In this document: positions 38,956 to 49,538 of the stretch, piece after piece
Position numbering within the stretch: position 1 is the stretch's first letter
Layout: each line of letters opens with the position of its first letter
From: Methylobacteriaceae bacterium
GTDB lineage: Bacteria; Pseudomonadota; Alphaproteobacteria; Rhizobiales; Beijerinckiaceae
Direction of reading: 5' to 3'
DNA length: 64,000 bases
Assembly: GCA_020638135.1 (NCBI GenBank)
Contig: JACKJE010000017.1
Span: 1 to 64,000 of the forward strand
Program-made: the position numbers and the translations under genes
The notes under the pieces: generated by a model
The model's input: only the letters and a program-made list of their open reading frames with translations
What the model was told of the DNA's origin: nothing
The model's database searches: none

Positions 38956-41327
38956 CTATTCCGCGGCCTGCTTGTGGGCGGAGGACTGCACGGCCCTCCA
39001 CACTTTCTCCGACGTCGCAGGCATTGTGATGTTCTCGTGTCCGAGCGCGTTGGTGATGGCGTTGATGACGGCCGGCGGCGATGCGATCGCGCCGGCTTCG
39101 CCGCAGCCCTTGATGCCCAGCGGGTTCGACGGGCAAGCGGTGACGGTCATGCCGACATTGTAGGACGGCAGATCCTGCGCGCGCGGCATGGTGTAGTCCA
39201 TGTAGCTCGCGGTGATCAGCTGCCCCTCGGCGTCGTAGACCGCGCCTTCGAGCAGCGCCTGGCCGACGCCCTGCGCAATGCCGCCGTGCACCTGGCCTTC
39301 GACGATCAGCGGGTTGATGACGTTGCCGAAATCGTCGACCGCGGTCCAGCGGTCGATGGTCACGACGCCCGTCGCCGGATCGATCTCCAGCTCGCAGATG
39401 TGCACGCCCGCCGGGAAGGTGAAGTTGGTCGGATCCCAGAAGGCGCTTTCCTTCAGGCCCGGCTCGAGCTCCTGCCCGTTGAACTTGTGGGCGATGTAGG
39501 CCTGCAGGGCGATCGAGCCGAAGTCGGCCGCCTTGTCGGTGCCCTTGACGGTGAACTTGCCGTCCTTGAACTCGATGTCGCCTTCCGACGCTTCGAGAAC
39601 ATGGGCGGCGACCTTCTTCGCCTTGGCCTCGATCTTGTCGAGCGCCTTGGAAATGGCCGCCATGCCGACCGCGCCGGAGCGCGAGCCGTAGGTGCCCATG
39701 CCCATCTGCACCTTGTCCGTGTCGCCATGCACGATCGAGACATTGTCGATCGGAATGCCGAGACGCGACGACACGAGCTTGCGCGAACGTCGTCTCGTGG
39801 CCCTGGCCGTGCGAATGCGAGCCCGTCAGGATCTCGACCGTGCCGATCGGATTGACGCGCACTTCCGCGGATTCCCACAGGCCGACGCCGGCGCCGAGCG
39901 AGCCGACCGCCGCCGACGGCGCGATGCCGCAGGCTTCGATATAGGCGGAATAGCCGAGGCCGCGCAGCTTGCCCTTCGACGCGCTGGCCGCCTTGCGAGC
40001 GGCGAAGCCCGCCGTGTCGTGCATCGCTTGAGCCTTGGTGAGCGAGGCGTCGTAGTCGCCGACGTCATAGGCCATGATGACCGGCGTCTGATGTGGGAAA
40101 GACGTCACGAAGTTCATGCGACGGAATTCGGCCGGATCCTTGCCGAGTTCGCGCGCGGCGACCTCGATCAGGCGCTCGACGACGAAGGTCGCCTCCGGAC
40201 GGCCCGCGCCGCGATAGGCGTCGACCGGCGCGGTATTGGTGTAGACCGCCTCCACCTCGGCGTAGATCGCCGGGATGTTGTACTGGCCCGACAGCAGCGG
40301 GGCGTAGAGGTAGGTCGGCACCGAGGATGCGAAGGTCGACAGATACGCGCCCATGTTGGCCCCCTTGGTCGACACGCGGAGCGCGGTGATCTTGCCGTTC
40401 TCGTCCATCGCCATTTCGGCATGGGTGACGTGGTCGCGGCCATGCGCGTCCGACAGGAAGGATTCGGTGCGATCGGCCGTCCACTTCACGGGACGATTCA
40501 CCTTGCGCGCCGCCCAGACGCAGACCGTCTCCTCGGCGTAGATGAAGATCTTCGAGCCGAAGCCGCCGCCGACGTCGGGCGCGATCACGCGGAACTTGTG
40601 TTCCGGCGCGAGCCCGATGAAGGCCGAGAGCACGAGACGCGCGACATGCGGGTTCTGGCTCGTCGTGTAGAGGGTGAGCGAATCCGAGCCCATGTCGTAT
40701 TCGCCGACCGCCGCGCGCGGCTCCATCGCGTTCGGGATCAGACGATTGTTGACGATGTCGAGCTTGGTGACGTGCTTGGCCTTGGCGAAGGCCGCATCCG
40801 TGCCCGCCTTGTCGCCGAGCTCCCAGTCGTAGAACTGGTTGTCGGGCGCCTCGTCATGCACGGCGACCGCGCCGGCCTTGCGGGCGGCGGCCATGTCGGC
40901 GACGGCCGGCAGGACCTCGTAGTCGACGTTGATCATCTCGGCCGCGTCGCGCGCCTGGGCGAGCGTGTCGGCGATGACGACGGCGACGTGATCGCCGACA
41001 GTAGCGCACCTTGCCCTGCGCGAGCACGGGATGGGGACCGGCGCGCATCGGCGAACCGTCCTTGTTGAAGATCGCCCAGCCGCAGATCAGGCCGCCGACC
41101 TTGTCGGCCGCGACATCATCGCCCGTGAAGATCGCAACGACGCCGGGAGCGGCGGAGGCGTCCTTCAGGTCGATCGACTTGATCTTCGCATGCGCATGCG
41201 GCGAACGCAGGAAATAGGCGTGCGCCTGTCCGGGACGATTGATGTCGTCGACATAGCGGCCCTGGCCGGTGATGAAACGGAAATCTTCCTTGCGGCGCAC
41301 GGGGGCGCCGATACCGGTATCGGTCAT
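38956..41327 (-). CDS. coxL: CO-dehydrogenase-like molybdopterin subunit, form II type, two frameshifts
   Basis: The catalytic subunit binds the molybdenum-pterin-cytosine cofactor. Its N-terminus is MTDTGIGAPVRRKEDFRFITGQGRYVDDI. Later come APDVGGGFGSKIFIYAEE, the active-site loop VDAYRGAGRPEATF, HSHGQGHETTFAQ and the catalytic glutamate region LGIKGCGEAGAIASPPAV. The loop reads AYRGAGR, the signature of form II (putative) enzymes, rather than AYxCSFR of proven CO dehydrogenases, so CO oxidation is uncertain and another aldehyde or purine-like substrate is possible. Shifts near 41000 and 39784 split the frame; the total of about 790 residues is normal. Confidence 0.88.
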
Positions 41328-41348
41328 GATCTTCCTCCCGAGTTGGGC

Positions 41349-41837
<489 letters not shown>

Positions 41838-41869
41838 GTGCGTTACCTCCAGAGCCCCAGGAACCATGC

Positions 41870-42406
41870 GATCAGGCGCTGCAGGGAATGCCTGTCGCTA
41901 ATAACTGTTGCGCCGTCGCGGCCGGTTGCGCCGCAGCAGCAGTCTCTGCGCCGGCGCCACGCCTGCTGCTGCGACAGCGGCGGCGAAATCAACGAAACGG
42001 TCAGCCGGCTGCGCGCGACGCCGTCGATCAGGCGCGCGCCGAGCTGGGCGAGCTTGCCGCCGACATGCGCCTCGACGTCGTAGGAGAGCTTGGTGCCGTC
42101 AGGAATGTCGGAGAGCTTGACGGTCGCGCCGCCCTTGGCGAAACCCGCGACGCCGCCTTCGCCCTCGCCGGATATGCGATAGCCGTTCGGCGGATCGAGA
42201 TCGAGCAGATCGACCTTGCCCTTGAAGGTCGCGGCGACCGGGCCGACTTTCACCTTGGCCACGGCCTGCAGCGAATTCTCGCCGACCTTTTCAAGCGACT
42301 GGCAACCGGGAATGCAGGCCTTCAAGACTTCGGGATCGTTGAGCGCGTCCCAAACAACCTGCCTACTCGCGGGAAGATCGACTTCCCCCGTCATCGTCAT
42401 CGCCAT
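41870..42406 (-). CDS. coxG: CoxG-like SRPBCC protein, C-terminal frameshifts
   Basis: CoxG proteins are membrane-linked SRPBCC-fold factors encoded with CO-dehydrogenase-like enzymes; recent work links CoxG to delivery of electrons to the respiratory chain. The start MAMTMTGEVDLPASRQVVWDALNDPEVLKACIPGCQSLEK and the core VGPVAATFKGKVDLLDLDPPNGYRISGEGEGGVAGFAKGGATVKL are typical. Near 42005 the frame should change to give ADRFVDFAAAVAAAGVAP, and near 41945 again to give TAAAAQPAATAQQLL, a flexible tail. GGAGGA precedes the ATG at 42406. It is the first gene of the cox operon here. The exact 3' end is not certain. Confidence 0.82.
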
Positions 42407-42510
42407 CAGGCGTCCTCCTGCGGGGCAGATCGGGTGAGTTCGGCTGGACGCCGGCGTCGCTCGCATGCCCTCTTCGTCGCGCCATTCAAACGCTGGCGCG
42501 CGCCGCTTGG

Positions 42511-42530
42511 TATTGTACTTGAGTGCACTA
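42511..42530. promoter_or_regulatory. Possible operator upstream of the cox operon
   Basis: TATTGTAC-TTGA-GTGCACTA is an imperfect palindrome (6 of 8 bases match between arms) located 105-125 bases before coxG and just past the nadE stop. The spacing and composition suit a GntR- or LysR-type site. No second copy was found. Confidence 0.3.
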
Positions 42531-42541
42531 TGCGCGCGTGG

Positions 42542-44601
42542 TCAAGGCAGGCGATCCGGAATCCGGTCGAGGTCCGCCAACCACGCCGCGGCGCTCGAAT
42601 CCGACGGCGCGCGCCAGTCGCCACGCGGCGACAGCGAGCCGCCGGACGAGACTTTCGGGCCGTTCGGCAAGGCCGAGCGCTTGAACTGGCTGGTCTCGAA
42701 AAAGCGCTTCAGAAAAACGCCGAGCCATTTCTTGATCGTGGCGAGATCGTAGGCGAGCTTCTTGTCCGCCGAAATATTGGGCGGCCAGCCGCCCCTGCCC
42801 GCGTCATGCCAGGCGCGCCACGACAGAAAGGCGACTTTTTGCGGCGCAAAACCGTAGCGCGTGATCCAGTAGAGGTTGAAATCCTGCAGCGCGTAGGGGC
42901 CGACGAAGTCTTCGGTCAGCTGCGCCGGCACGTCGCCGGCATGGCCGGGAACGAGTTCGGGGGAAATCTCGGTGCCGAGTATGGCTTCGAGCACCGGCGC
43001 GGCTTCGGCGCCGAACCGCCTGTCCGCCGCGCACCAGCGGATGAGATGCTGGATCAGGGTCTTCGGCACGGAGGCGTTGACGTTGTAATGCGCCATCTGG
43101 TCGCCAACGCCATAGGTGCACCAGCCGAGCGCAAGCTCGGAGAGATCGCCGGTGCCGAGCACGATGGCGCCGTGCTGGTTGGCGAGCCGGAACAGCAGCG
43201 AGGTGCGGGCGCCCGCCTGCACGTTCTCGTAAGTCGCGTCATAGACCTTTTCGCCGCGCGCGGCCGGATGGTTCAGGTCGGTCAGCATCTGCCGGCAGGC
43301 CGGCGTCATGTCGATTTCTTGCGCCGAGACGCCGAGCGCCTTCATCAGCGCCCAGGCGTTGCTCTTCGTGGTCGACGAAGTCGCAAAGGCGGGCAGCGTG
43401 TAGGCCAGAATGTTTTCGCGCGGCAGTTTCAACTGATCGAAGGCGGTGCAGGCGACGAGCAGCGCCTGCGTCGAATCGAGGCCGCCGGACACGCCGATGC
43501 TATTTTCTGGTCTTCGCGCCTTCGAGCCGCTGGCGCAGGCCGTGCGCCTGGATGTTGAAAGCTTCGTAGCAAAGTTCCGCCAGCCGCGCGTCGTCGCTCG
43601 GCACATAAGGAAAGCGCTGGATCGTGCGCGAAAAGCCGATGTCGCGGTCGAGCGGCGGCTCCAAGTCGAAGGCGATCGTGCGGAAAGGCGTTCCGCCTCC
43701 AGATCGGCGCAATCGCCGAACGTGCCCTGCCGCATGCGCTCGGCGTTCATGCGCTCGAGATCGACGTCGGCGGCGACGGCTGCGGCTCCTCGGCGAAGCG
43801 CGGCGCCTCCACCAGCTTTTCGCCATTCTCGTAGATCGTCGCCTGCCCGTCCCAAGCGAGATCGGTCGTCGATTCGCCGGGGCCTGCCGCCGAATAGAGA
43901 TAGGCCATCAGGCAGCGCGCCGAATGGGCCTTGCACAGCAAGTCACGGAAGTCGGCCTTGCCGACGATGGCGTTGGAAGCCGAGAGATTGGCGACGATGG
44001 TAGCGCCCGCCATGGCTGCGCGGGTGGACGGCGGAACGGGAACCCATACGTCCTCGCAGATTTCGACGCCGAGCGTGAAATCCGGCAGGTCTCGCGCGCG
44101 AAACAGCAGGTCCGTCCCGAAGGGCGCCGTGCGGCCGGCGACCTCGATCTCCTCGCCCGCGACAAAGCCGCCCGAGGCGAAATGCCGGCGCTCATAGAAT
44201 TCGCGATAGTTCGGCAGATAGGTCTTCGGGACGACGCCGAGCAGCCGGCCGCGATGGATGACGAGCGCGCAATTGTAGAGCCGCCCGCGCCAGCGCAGCG
44301 GCGCGCCGGCGACGACGACCGGCATGAGATCGGCCGTCGCCGCAATCAGTTGGCCGGCCGCCTCCTCGACCGCGTCGAGCAGGCGCGCCTGGTGCAGCAG
44401 ATCGTCGATGGCGTAGGCGGACAGGCCGAGTTCGGGCAAAGCCAGCAGCGCCGCCGATTTTTGATGCGCGGCCTGAGCCATCTCGATCGCGCGCGCGACA
44501 TTGAAGGCGGGATCGGCGACGCGCACAGCCGGCGCGCCGACGCAGACGCGGGCGAAGCCGTGCGTATAGATCGACAGAAAAGGGCCGGTCGGGGCGTTCA
44601 T
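42542..44601 (-). CDS. nadE: Glutamine-dependent NAD+ synthetase, frameshifted
   Basis: NadE converts nicotinic acid adenine dinucleotide to NAD+ using glutamine and ATP. The N-terminal nitrilase-type glutaminase has its catalytic residues in LLALPELGLSAYAIDDL (Glu), VVPKTYLPNYREFYERRHF (Lys) and GVEICEDVWVP (Cys). The C-terminal synthetase shows the pyrophosphatase loop GVSGGLDSTQALLVACTAF, LGTGDLSELALGWCTYGVGDQMAHYNVN and the long C-terminus of the large NadE type. ATG at 44601 gives MNAPTGPFLSIYTHGFARV. Shifts near 43775, 43690 and 43505 fall between and within the linker (AFDLEPPLDRDIGFSRTIQRFPYVPSDD is in another frame). Expected length is about 685 residues. Confidence 0.9.
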
Positions 44602-44662
44602 GGGGCGCACAATAGCGCGTTTCGCGGCTGCGAACAGGGACGCCACGATTATGGTGAAGATG

Positions 44663-44719
44663 GACCGCGAGCCTTCCAGGCTCGCGTAGCTCTGCTGGCA
44701 TACCGGAAGGCTCGCGGTC
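44663..44719. promoter_or_regulatory. Nested inverted repeats between nadE and next gene
   Basis: GACCGCGAGCCTTCC (44663-44677) pairs perfectly with GGAAGGCTCGCGGTC (44705-44719). A third arm, AGGCTCGCG at 44678-44686, is also complementary to the first, so two mutually exclusive hairpins are possible. It lies 62-118 bases upstream of the nadE start. It could be an attenuator, an operator or a small repeat element. Confidence 0.5.
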
Positions 44720-44824
44720 AGCGGCGTTCGCGTATGAGGGAGCCATGGACCTCGCCACCTGCTGGTTGCGCGGCCTAGATCCGTCAGCCTGATCGCCCAC
44801 CGCAATACGCTCGACCCGCGCGAC

Positions 44825-45175
44825 GTGAGCGCGGATGCGCCCTCGCTCGAATTTCTCGCGAAGACCGGCCACGATCTCGTCTACGAGCGGATGCAGAACG
44901 GGCGCGTCTTCGGGGCGGAGGCGCAGGTCCTGTCGTTTCGTGGCGAAGCCGGCGGCCGGGCGCGGCTGTCAGGTTTCCGCCGCCTCGTCGCGCGGCGGCC
45001 GGGGATCGCGCCGGGCGACATCGTCTACGATTACGATGTCGCCCACCTGCTGCACGACTTCATTTCGCGCGCGAAGCATCCGACCTTCTACGACGCCTTT
45101 CCGCTTCGGGGCCTCGACGATCTCGTCGGCCGGCTGGTCGTGCAGTGGCCGAAGCCCTACATGCATGACGTTTGC
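44825..45175 (+). CDS. Hypothetical protein, possibly a GIY-YIG-nuclease-family N-terminal region, truncated
   Basis: From about 44777 the plus strand reads SVSLIAHRNTLDPRDV, SADAPSLEFLAKTGHDLVYERMQ, VFGAEAQVLSFRGEAGGRARLSGFRRLVARR and LRGLDDLVGRLVVQWPKPYMH. This faintly recalls the region before the nuclease domain of some GIY-YIG family proteins, with a described pattern of 'gene-end located in a list of hypothetical proteins'; I hold the comparison loosely. GTG at 44825 is the first available start, but conserved-looking sequence begins upstream of it, so the true start may be hidden by an indel. Likely coding ends near 45170, where the frame turns arginine-rich. No nuclease motif follows. 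Confidence 0.45.
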
Positions 45176-45749
45176 GCGCGCCGGCGACGCGGGATACGTC
45201 GTCGAGACATAGAGAGCTCAGCCGCGGCCGAAGACCGCGCGCATCGCCGCATGCCCGCCTGGCCCTGTCGCCCCTTCACGACGCTGTCGAGCGTTGCCTG
45301 CCGCATCCCGGCAGGGTTGATGCCGGCCTTGGCGAAGAGATCCGGCGAAGCCTCGACAGGCTTGCACGGAGACTAAGCCAGCGTCGCGACGGCGCGCTTC
45401 CATCACCGCTCACATCGCCAATGTGGGCGGCGAGCCCTCTTCTGCGCGCCCTTGCGGGGAAGTGACGAAGGAGAGTGCAGGCACGACGGCAAAAAGAGCC
45501 GACCGGCCCCCGCGCGAGATTGCTCGACATGAAACGCGTTTGAAGGCCAGCCAGTTCGCGCCATGACATGAAAGATCGCGAAAGCGATCATGCGCCAGCA
45601 ACATTCGTGCGCAGGCTTGTTGAGGCAGGTGTCGAGGTGGAAAAAGAACATCAGAGCCCGCCGAGAGAAGCGGCCATCAGTCAGGCTACGCGCCGATGGT
45701 GACGGCGTCGCCCATTCGCGTGAAGATCCTCCACGGACTATTCCTTTCT
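45176..45749. other. Gene-poor stretch with a possible broken minus-strand gene end
   Basis: No intact gene is present. On the minus strand at 45400-45215, LFAKAGINPAGMRQATLDSVVKGRQGQ followed in another frame by AAMRAVFGRG and a stop looks like the C-terminus of an unrecognised protein. The portion 45403-45651 has an open minus frame of basic composition without resemblance to any family I know. Confidence 0.3.
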
Positions 45750-46240
45750 TCAGCGTCGCGCGCTCGGCGGCGTCGACGCCTTGGCGAGCAAGCGATTAAG
45801 GTCTCGAGTTCGCGCGACGCGATCGCGCCTTCAGGTCAGCTCCGTGTCGGCGCGCAAAATCCTCCGCCATCGCCCCTTTTCGACGAGGCGAGCGCCCTTC
45901 GCCGTCAGGGCGACAGGCTTTACTACGCCTATCGGCGAAGCGCCGTCCGGACGCAGAACAGAGGCCGCTTTTCCTCAGGCGTCCACCAGACTTTGAAGTA
46001 GAGACCGCCGGAGGTCAGCAGGATCATGACCGACAATTCGCCGGGCACGTAAACCGCGCAGCAGACGGAAAACCACGGGCGTCATGGCGAGAACCTCGAA
46101 TTCGGAGAAGGTGAGCCCGAGCGTGGCGACGCGGCCTGAACAGCGCGCAACGTGAGGTCACTCAGGCGGAAAACGGCGGTCATCAGCTGCGCGACCGGCG
46201 TGATGGAGGCCGGCCGAGTGGATACGCCGGGTAGCGAAAA
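45750..46240 (-). pseudogene. MarR family transcriptional regulator, heavily frameshifted
   Basis: Minus-strand pieces in different frames follow the MarR order: MTAVFRLSDLTLRAV (about 46175), LTFSEFEVLA (46105), the recognition helix region ELSVMILLTSGGLYFKV (46045), KPVALTAKGARLVEK with the typical family wing end (45920), RILRADTELT (45860), and SRELETLNRLLAKA near 45790. The stop is TGA at 45750. At least five one-base shifts lie in under 500 bases. MarR proteins repress drug, aromatic or stress genes in response to small ligands. The target is unclear; the neighbouring LOG, LysE and GST genes are candidates. Confidence 0.62.
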
Positions 46241-47143
46241 TCAGCGTGGCGCCGACGCATCGTCAGGAGCAGACATGGCGCGCTGATTTATCTTTCCAGA
46301 AAGACAAAGTGATTTATCTTTCTGGAAGGAACTGTCCTGGGGCTCAGCCCTCGCTTCCGATCCGCCCTGGTCGTGCAGCGTCCGCAGACGGATACGGCGA
46401 TGCGATCCCAGAGCGTCACGCGGGCGCGCTGTCTGCAAGGCGAACCCGCATGTCGTCGGCTCCGATCCGCCACTCGCGCAGCAACTTCGGTCGAAGTTGA
46501 CGATGTCGCGCCAATATTTCTCGTCGAACAGGATGATCGGAATGTCGCGCCCCTTGCGGGTCTGGCGCAGCGTCATCACCTCGAACAATTCGTCGAGCGT
46601 GCCAAAGCCGCCGGGAAAGGCGACGAGCGCATTGGCGCGCATGGCCAGATGCATCTTGCGCATCGCGAAATAATGGAAGCGGAACGTCAGATCCGGCGTC
46701 GTCCAGGGATTGGGCTCCTGCTCCTGCGGCAGAGTGATGTTGAAGCCGATCGTCGGCGCGCCGGCGTCATATGCGCCGCGATTGGCCGCCTCCATCAGGC
46801 CCGGACCGCCGCCGGTCGCGATCACGTTTTCGCGCTCGCCGTCCGTTCCCGCAAAGATCGCGCCGCCCTCCTGCGACGCGATCCGCCCGAATTCGCGCGC
46901 CTGCGCATACCAGGCGGCCTGATGCGGCGGCCCGTTCTCGCGCACGCGCGCCGAACCGAAGCACACGATCGTCGAATTCACCTTCCAGGCGCGCAAGGCC
47001 TCCTCGGCCTTCTCGTATTCCATCTGGAAGCGCAGACCGCGCTGCGTGTCGCTCAGGAGAAAATCCCGATCGAGCGCGGCAATGCGGTAGGCGGACGAAG
47101 CCTTTTGCGCGGCGTTCGAGGGGCGGTTCGGATCGGGCGTCAT
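46241..47143 (-). CDS. LOG family protein (TIGR00730), 3' frameshift
   Basis: This longer LOG-type protein belongs to the lysine-decarboxylase-like nucleotide phosphoribohydrolase family, which removes ribose phosphate from nucleotide-type substrates. Signature motifs are ATGGGPGLMEAANRGAYDAG and VAFPGGFGTLDELFEVMTLRQ. It starts MTPDPNRPSNAAQKASSAYRIAALD (ATG at 47143); the open frame above is spurious. Near 46480 the frame shifts; in the next frame LLREWRIGADDMRVRLADSARVTLWDRI continues as in relatives. The 3' end overlaps a pair of short repeats at 46284-46326. A second, shorter LOG gene lies at 62.5 kb. Confidence 0.82.
   Translation of the reverse strand: MTPDPNRPSNAAQKASSAYRIAALDRDFLLSDTQRGLRFQMEYEKAEEALRAWKVNSTIVCFGSARVRENGPPHQAAWYAQAREFGRIASQEGGAIFAGTDGERENVIATGGGPGLMEAANRGAYDAGAPTIGFNITLPQEQEPNPWTTPDLTFRFHYFAMRKMHLAMRANALVAFPGGFGTLDELFEVMTLRQTRKGRDIPIILFDEKYWRDIVNFDRSCCASGGSEPTTCGFALQTARPRDALGSHRRIRLRTLHDQGGSEARAEPQDSSFQKDKSLCLSGKINQRAMSAPDDASAPR
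46284..46326. repeat. Short direct and inverted repeat at 3' end of LOG gene
   Basis: TGATTTATCTTTCCAGA (46284-46300) recurs as TGATTTATCTTTCTGGA (46310-46326), 15 of 17 bases identical at a 26-base period. CTTTCCAGAAAG and CTTTCTGGAAGG are also nearly inverse to each other. It is much AT-richer than its surroundings. Confidence 0.6.
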
Positions 47144-47211
47144 GTTCGTGTCCCTGCTCTCGCGGCGGCGCGCCGTTCGGTCTAGTCTGATCCGGCACAG
47201 CGACCGGACCC

Positions 47212-47826
47212 ATGTCGATCGAACTCTATTTCGCCTTCGTCGCCGCCGCGACCGCCTTGATCGTCGCGCCCGGCCCCATGGTCGCGCTGGTCGTCGCCAA
47301 CAGCCTGGCGCACGGCGTACGCTACGGACTGGTGACAATTGCCGGCGCGAGCGCGGGCACGGCCATCCTGCTGGCGATCGTCGTCTATGGCGCGAGCGCC
47401 ATTCTGAACATCGTCGCGGACTGGTTCGCGATCCTGCGCTGGTTCGGCGTCGCCTATCTCATCTGGCTCGGCCTGCGGGCGTGGCGCGCGCCGCCGGCCG
47501 ATCTAGCGGCAAAAGCAGACAAGAGGGCGTCGACGCGCGCCATTTTCCTGCGCGGGTTCCTCGTTTCGCTGTCCAACCCCAAGACGCTGTTGTTTTTCGG
47601 CGCGTTCCTGCCGCAGTTCGTGACGCCGGGGCCGGACGCGCGCGCGCAGCTCGCCCTGCTCGCCATCACCTTTCTCATTCTTGCGGGCGCGCTCGACAGC
47701 CTGTGGGCGATCTTCGCCGCCCGCTTCGCCCAGGCGCTGCGCGGCAACGGGCGGCTGCGCAACCGGCTGACCGGCGGCGCGCTGTTGACGGCGGGCCTCG
47801 GCCTCGCCCTGGCGCGCCGGCCATGA
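47212..47826 (+). CDS. LysE/RhtB family exporter
   Basis: This 204-residue membrane protein with about six hydrophobic segments belongs to the LysE/RhtB family, which exports amino acids or related small molecules. Family motifs are IVAPGPMVALVVANSLAHGVRYGLVTIAGASAGTA at the start, WFGVAYLIWLGLRAWR, and FLRGFLVSLSNPKTLLFFGAFLPQFV in the centre. ATG at 47212 gives MSIELYFAFVAAATALIVAPGP, which is the usual start. Its TGA overlaps the ATG of the following yjbQ gene. It diverges from the LOG gene. Confidence 0.9.
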   Translation: MSIELYFAFVAAATALIVAPGPMVALVVANSLAHGVRYGLVTIAGASAGTAILLAIVVYGASAILNIVADWFAILRWFGVAYLIWLGLRAWRAPPADLAAKADKRASTRAIFLRGFLVSLSNPKTLLFFGAFLPQFVTPGPDARAQLALLAITFLILAGALDSLWAIFAARFAQALRGNGRLRNRLTGGALLTAGLGLALARRP

Positions 47827-48249
47827 CGCTGCGGCAGGCCGCCCATAGGTTCACCGCGGCCACCAATGGCCGGGGATTGCACACGACATAACCGACGCGC
47901 GATCGCCGACTGGCTCGCCGCCAGAGGCAGGGCGGGCCTGCTGACGATCTTCTGTCGCCCGCACGTCCGCCTCCTCGTCCTCATCAGGGAGAACGCCGAT
48001 CCGAGCGTGCAGCGCGATCTCGTGCGCGCCTTCGCCCGCCTCGCGCCGGAAAGCGCGGACTATGAGCACGATATGGAGGGCGCGGACGACATGCCCGCCC
48101 ATATCAAGGCGGCGCTGACGCAGACATCGCTGTCAATTCCGGTGGCGGGAGGCCGGATGGCGCTGGGAACCTGGCAGGGCGTCTACCTGTTCGAGCACCG
48201 GCGGGCGCCGCACCGGCGGGAGATCGCGCTTCACTATATCGGCGTGTAA
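47823..48249 (+). CDS. YjbQ/UPF0047 family protein (secondary thiamine-phosphate synthase), frameshifted
   Basis: The family is a compact beta-rich enzyme with weak thiamine phosphate synthase activity in E. coli; its true role is not settled. ATG at 47823 overlaps the LysE stop and gives MTLRQAAHRFTAATNGRGLH. The frame then shifts near 47888 to AIADWLAARGRAGLLTIFCR. A compensating pair near 47955-47985 turns the usual HTSASLLIQENADP into PHVRLLVLIRENADP. After it the sequence is clean: LAPESADYEHDMEGADDMPAHIKAAL, SIPVAGGRMALGTWQGVYLFEHR. Confidence 0.85.
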
Positions 48250-48301
48250 GGATTGAACGATCCGGCGACGCATGATTGATCTGATGGGGGAGCCGCCGTC
48301 C

Positions 48302-48906
48302 ATGATGAAACTTCGATATGCGAAGACCTCGCCCTTCGTGCGCAAGGTCCTTGTGTTCGCCGACGAGGTCGGCATGGCCGACCGGATCGAGCTCGCCCCG
48401 ACCGACGTCTGGACGGCCGAGACGGACATCGCCAGGGACAATCCGCTCGGCAAGGTGCCGGCGCTGGTGACGCGCGAGGGAACCTTCGTCGGCTCCTTCG
48501 CCTGCTGCGACTATCTGGAGCGGCGCAACGGCGCGCCGAAACTCATTCCCGACGAGCCGAAGGCGCGCTGGCGCGTGATGCAGATGCACGGGCTGGCGGA
48601 CGGCCTGATGGAAGCCGCCGTCGACACATCATCGAAGTCCTGCGCCGGCCGCAGGAATATGTCTATGCAGGCTATCTCGACCGACAGATGGCGAAGATCG
48701 TCGGCGCGCTCGATGCGCTGGAGGCGCGGCTCGACGATCTCGCCTGCATCGACCTCGGCTCGATCACGACGGCCTGCGCGCTCGGCTATCTCGACTTCCG
48801 CTTCGCCGACAAGCTCGACTGGCGGGCGCGGGCGCCCGGCCTTGCCGCCTGGTACGCAGATTTCGCGAAACGGCCGTCGATGCAGAAGACGCGGCCGGAC
48901 GCCTGA
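48302..48906 (+). CDS. Glutathione S-transferase family protein, one frameshift
   Basis: The N-terminal thioredoxin-like half reads MMKLRYAKTSPFVRKVLVFADEVGM and has the cis-proline in GKVPALVTREGTF (LGKVPAL). The helical C-terminal half carries QMAKIVGALDALEARLDDL, ITTACALGYLDFRFADKLDWRARAPGLAAWYADFAKRPSM, typical of the family. A one-base loss near 48625 separates the halves; reading the next frame gives IIEVLRRPQEYVYAGYLDRQ, which bridges them. Substrate unknown. It ends at TGA 48904, just before a convergent HAD gene. Confidence 0.85.
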
Positions 48907-48915
48907 GGGGCGATC

Positions 48916-49538
48916 TCAGGCGAGAAGCGCCCGCACTTCGTTCAGATGGGCGCGATCGCCACGCACGAAGCGCATCGCATCGATCGCAGGCAGAACGTCC
49001 AGCGCCGCCAGTGGGTGGGCATGCCCGCGGCGACCGCCGCATGCACGTTATAAGGATCTTCAGCGCGAGGCAATGCGCGGGCGCGACGCCGGGCGGCGGC
49101 GGCCGCGAGATAGGCGTCGGGCGCAGGCTTCAGATTTTCGTAATCGCCCCTATTACGATGGCCTGGAGATCGCGACGTGAGATCCGTTCCGCAGAAGCGT
49201 TCGACCGAGGCCCGCGTCGCGGTCGCGATGGCGCAGGGGGCCTGGCGCTGCAGGTTTAATCGCGGCGCGATCGCGCCGGGCGGGCGCAGCCTCTTCCATC
49301 TGATTTCGGCGAAGCGGCGGTAGCGCGCGTCAGAAATCCTTTGGCAGTCGTCGCGAACATGGGCATCAGGCGCTGCGCGATTACGGCGTCGCGCCGCGAT
49401 GGGGAGCTGAAAACAAATTCCGTTTTCAGGACACCCCGAGATCGCGCGCAATCGTCAGAAACGCTTGCATGCGCAGGGATTCCATGTTGAGCAGCAGGCC
49501 GTCCATGTCAGGAACGACGCCCGCAGAATACCGCGCAT
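48916..49538 (-). pseudogene. HAD family hydrolase (HAD-IA), many frameshifts
   Basis: Minus-strand pieces in several frames follow a HAD phosphatase: DMDGLLLNMESLRMQAFL near 49510 (the DxD nucleophile motif), AFLTIARDLGV, then NLKPAPDAYLAAAA near 49135 (motif III lysine), EDSYN-like ED-YNVHAAVAAGMPT near 49060 (motif IV), and RALLA with TGA at 48916. Such enzymes remove phosphate from small metabolites. At least five one-base shifts lie within 620 bases, while the order of motifs is intact. Start is uncertain; ATG 49538 is the nearest. Confidence 0.65.

Noticed and set aside
44663..44719. tRNA or small RNA gene
   Set aside because: The fold is a simple nested hairpin; no cloverleaf or TTCGA loop is present.
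46284..46326. Possible CRISPR repeat
   Set aside because: Only two imperfect units with a nine-base gap; no array, no cas genes.
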